Program-made: the position numbers and the translations under genes | Notes under the pieces: model-generated | What the model saw: only the letters and a program-made list of their open reading frames with translations | Told to the model about the DNA's origin: nothing | Databases searched by the model: none | In this document: piece after piece, positions 61,541 through 64,000 of the stretch | Layout: every line of letters starts with the position of its first letter | Position numbering within the stretch: the first letter of the stretch is position 1 | Assembly (NCBI GenBank): GCA_029881495.1 | Contig: JAOUMJ010000003.1 | Location: 62,001-126,000, forward strand | Source of the DNA: Nitrospinota bacterium | Lineage (GTDB): Bacteria > Nitrospinota_A > UBA7883 > JACRGQ01 | DNA: 64,000 nucleotides | Reading direction: 5' to 3'

Positions 61541-64000
61541 CTAAACTCCGGCCTTTTTCATCGGTTTTTCCAGCGATATCCCGGTCTTAACCAGTCTTAC
61601 ATCCGGCCCAAGTGAGAAATCGGGCAGTACTTTTCTTATTCTGGTGAGAATGCCTAGATGCACAGACTCAAATTTTATAAAGTCCATTGATTCGGATTTT
61701 TCGAGAATTTCCACACCGTCCATTTCCATTAAAACCCTTAGCAAAGGTTCGAATACCTTGTTCCCGCTCTCCTCACTAAGGAGCACTTCGTATGTCGCGC
61801 TCTTTATTTCGGATTGAATGGACGAGAATGGCGGCAGAAGCTTGTTGACTTGGTAAACCTCAAGCCCTTTTTCGAAATTCATGTTGATAGTTTTCAATAT
61901 ATACTCCGGCGGCATATTTTCTTCCAGTGCCAAGTCGAGCAGTTCATAGTGGCTCTCTACGCCAACCGATAAGGCGGGACCAAAAGAGAGTTTAGGATGT
62001 GGATGAAATCCCTCCGAATATGCTACCGGCAGTCCCCCTCTTTTCAAGGCCCTCGTTATGGCCGATTTCAATTCGAGATGCGACAGATATTTTGAGAGCC
62101 CCGCTTTTCTGAAATGCAATCTGAAGTGATGTAGTTTTTCATTATCGACCCTTTTATATACAGCGGATGGTAATGGAAAAGTTTCGCTCTTTGCGATTAT
62201 TTTATGCTCTTTGTTCATTCCGCACCCGAGGCATTTGTTATTACGGCAATCCTCGGAAATTTCCCCTTTCTCGGAGAGCGCCAGTTCCCTTAGCAGGTAT
62301 TTTTTGTTTACACCCACGTTTATATGATCCCATGGAAGAGTTTCATCCTGTTGCCTTTTCCTGTTGGCGTACTCTTCCGGTTTAATGCCGCATTCCGCGA
62401 ACGCCTCGAGCCAGAGATCGTACCGGAAATAGTCCGACCATCCATCGAGCCGGCACCCCTTTTCATACGCCTTTTTTATAACGGCACCAAGACGCCTGTC
62501 CCCTCTGGAAAATACCCCTTCCAGGAAGGACATTTCCACTTCATGCCCTTTCATCGAAACCTTTTTCATTTTCCTGAAAGCGCCAATCAGTATGGTCTTT
62601 TTCCTTAACAGGGTCTCGAAGCTGTCCATGGCCACCCACTGAAAGGCCGTGTGAGGCTTCGGCACAAACTGCGCTACGCCAACGTTTATGCTTTTGAATC
62701 GTTTACCATTTTCGCTCAATGAGACGATCTTTTTCACCATCTCAGGTATCGAATATACATCTTCATCCGTTTCAGTCGGCAGACCGATCATGAAATACAT
62801 TTTCAGCGTTGTCCATCCGCCACTTAACACTTTCCTGGCAGTATCTATGATCTCATCATCCGATATGTTTTTATTTATTACCCACCTCAGCCTTTCGTTG
62901 CCGGCTTCAGCGGTGATGGTGAATCCGGTTTTTCTTACCCGGCTTATAGTGTCTATCATATCCCTGGTAAGGCTTCCCGATCGTAGCGAGGGCAGTGATA
63001 TGGCGACATGCTGTTTCTCCATTTCATCCATCAAAGTTTTAACCAGCGGTTCAATCGAGCTGTAATCACCGCTGGAAAGGGAAGCGAGGGAAATGTTGTC
63101 GAATCCGGTGCTTTTCATTCCATATTCGGCGATCCTCAACACTTCGGATGGCGCTCTTTCGCGAACCGGTCTGTATGTAATACCCGCCTGGCAATACCGG
63201 CATCCAACGGTGCAACCTCTATCGATCTCAACCGAGAGCCGGTCGAAAACCGGCTGTCCGTACGGGATGACCATTTTGAAAGGGTATGGGCTATTATTCA
63301 AATCACTTAGAAAATATTTTATTGGTTTTGGCAGATTCTTCTTCAGATGGGTTACCTCTGCGACCTTTATACCGTCGTACAAAACGGAGAAATGCGACGG
63401 GACATAAATCCCCTCTACCTTTGCTACCTCTTCAAGTATCTTATCTTTTGGGACGTTCGCTTTTCTTAGTCTGCCGATGGTTTCACATATCTCAGGCAAT
63501 AATATTTCTGCCTCGCCTATAAAAAACATATCGAAAAAATCCGATATCGGTTCCGGATTAAAAATGGACGGCCCCCCCCCTATGACTATCGGATCATCAT
63601 CGCCTCTCTCTGAACCGAGTAAAGGAACCTTTCCAAGCTCCAGCATCGCGAGTATTTCCGAATAGCATAACTCGGTAGGGATGCTGAAACCTATAACATC
63701 GAAATCGGATAAAGGATCGTGAGATTCATGGCTCCGAAGAGCGACATTTTCGTTTCGTAATATTTGCTCGAAATCGGGTTCCGGGGCAAAGAAGCGCTCG
63801 GCCCAGAGCGTCTTTCTTTCGTTAACGGCAGAATAAAGTATCTTTACCCCCAGGTTTGACATCCCTATTCCATAAAGTTCGGGGAAACAGATAGCCAGAC
63901 GGCAATCAACAGCCTCCCTCACCTTGATTATTGAATTTACTTCCTCTCCGATATACTGTGACGGATTATGGATTTTATCCAGCCACCTGGCGTATGGGTG
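61541..64000 (-). CDS. Radical SAM protein fused to a DUF2344 domain, 5' end outside window
   Basis: At least 819 residues are visible. The GTG at 63922 is not the start: the frame continues without a stop to the last base, encoding SQYIGEEVNSIIK, the usual beginning region of this family. A B12-binding-like N-terminal part (LAICFPELYGIGMSNLG) precedes the radical SAM cluster motif CTVGCRYC and LSSGDYSSI region. The last 200 residues are a DUF2344-like domain (FRKAGLSKYLSHLELKSA). This is the TIGR03960-TIGR03936 fusion; its substrate is unknown. It converges on pnp. Confidence 0.87.
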   Translation of the reverse strand, partial: HPYARWLDKIHNPSQYIGEEVNSIIKVREAVDCRLAICFPELYGIGMSNLGVKILYSAVNERKTLWAERFFAPEPDFEQILRNENVALRSHESHDPLSDFDVIGFSIPTELCYSEILAMLELGKVPLLGSERGDDDPIVIGGGPSIFNPEPISDFFDMFFIGEAEILLPEICETIGRLRKANVPKDKILEEVAKVEGIYVPSHFSVLYDGIKVAEVTHLKKNLPKPIKYFLSDLNNSPYPFKMVIPYGQPVFDRLSVEIDRGCTVGCRYCQAGITYRPVRERAPSEVLRIAEYGMKSTGFDNISLASLSSGDYSSIEPLVKTLMDEMEKQHVAISLPSLRSGSLTRDMIDTISRVRKTGFTITAEAGNERLRWVINKNISDDEIIDTARKVLSGGWTTLKMYFMIGLPTETDEDVYSIPEMVKKIVSLSENGKRFKSINVGVAQFVPKPHTAFQWVAMDSFETLLRKKTILIGAFRKMKKVSMKGHEVEMSFLEGVFSRGDRRLGAVIKKAYEKGCRLDGWSDYFRYDLWLEAFAECGIKPEEYANRKRQQDETLPWDHINVGVNKKYLLRELALSEKGEISEDCRNNKCLGCGMNKEHKIIAKSETFPLPSAVYKRVDNEKLHHFRLHFRKAGLSKYLSHLELKSAITRALKRGGLPVAYSEGFHPHPKLSFGPALSVGVESHYELLDLALEENMPPEYILKTINMNFEKGLEVYQVNKLLPPFSSIQSEIKSATYEVLLSEESGNKVFEPLLRVLMEMDGVEILEKSESMDFIKFESVHLGILTRIRKVLPDFSLGPDVRLVKTGISLEKPMKKAGV

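Overview
The window is a chromosomal segment of a Gram-negative bacterium, with moderate G+C and tightly packed genes. The Gram-negative assignment rests on an Mla-type lipid transport operon, Pal and CpoB, PpiD, several lipoproteins and outer-membrane-like proteins. Lineage cannot be fixed from one window. The gene set (a split F0 operon with a signal-peptide-bearing c subunit, a Bacillus-like fadN-fadA-fadE order, an EMO/FadF-type ETF:quinone reductase, and a radical-SAM/DUF2344 fusion) fits the former deltaproteobacterial or Nitrospinota-like radiation better than a gammaproteobacterium. No phage, IS element, CRISPR array or rRNA gene was seen.

Layout. 1-3.7 kb: the end of a membrane protein, a VWA-like lipoprotein, an ABC-2 exporter pair and a low-molecular-weight arsenate reductase. 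3.7-13.2 kb: a metallo-beta-lactamase-fold hydrolase, a haloalkane dehalogenase-like hydrolase, tRNA-Asp, an aldehyde dehydrogenase/Tat protein/GMC oxidoreductase set, a nitronate monooxygenase-like enzyme with a hotdog protein, a lipoprotein serine protease and an exported unknown. 13.7-29.6 kb: a fatty-acid block. fadN-fadA-fadE plus a hydrolase and an Fe-S protein run rightwards; an EMO-type quinone reductase, etfB, etfA, an SCP2 protein and a thioesterase run leftwards to meet them; a glycerol-phosphate acyltransferase-like protein and an acyl-CoA synthetase follow. 29.6-38.1 kb: PP2C phosphatase, small kinase and PutA-like proline catabolic enzyme on the minus strand; a GNAT-HDAC fusion, DUF432 protein and MscS channel on the plus strand. 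38.1-46.1 kb: mlaE-mlaF-mlaD-tgt-rtcB, surE, ogt and aroA. 46.3-53.4 kb: pal, cpoB, ppiD, an RNase Z-like hydrolase, a small LptM-like lipoprotein with argH, and a DUF3187-like outer-membrane protein. 53.5-64 kb: atpZ-atpI-atpB-atpE, a second ETF operon (etfB-etfA-ETF:quinone oxidoreductase), rpsO-pnp, and a radical SAM gene cut by the window end.

The main theme is beta-oxidation and how its electrons reach the quinone pool. Acyl-CoA is made by the synthetase, degraded by FadE/FadN/FadA, and the electrons go by the first ETF to the EMO-like protein. The second ETF carries a sequence signature known from electron-bifurcating ETFs, is paired with a classical ETF:quinone oxidoreductase-like flavoprotein, lies directly behind the ATP synthase F0 genes, and appears to start at a CTG codon. 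Other points worth a second look are the GNAT-HDAC fusion, the kinase/phosphatase pair behind putA, the DUF432-MscS pair, and an MCE (MlaD) protein with a strand-rich C-terminal third.
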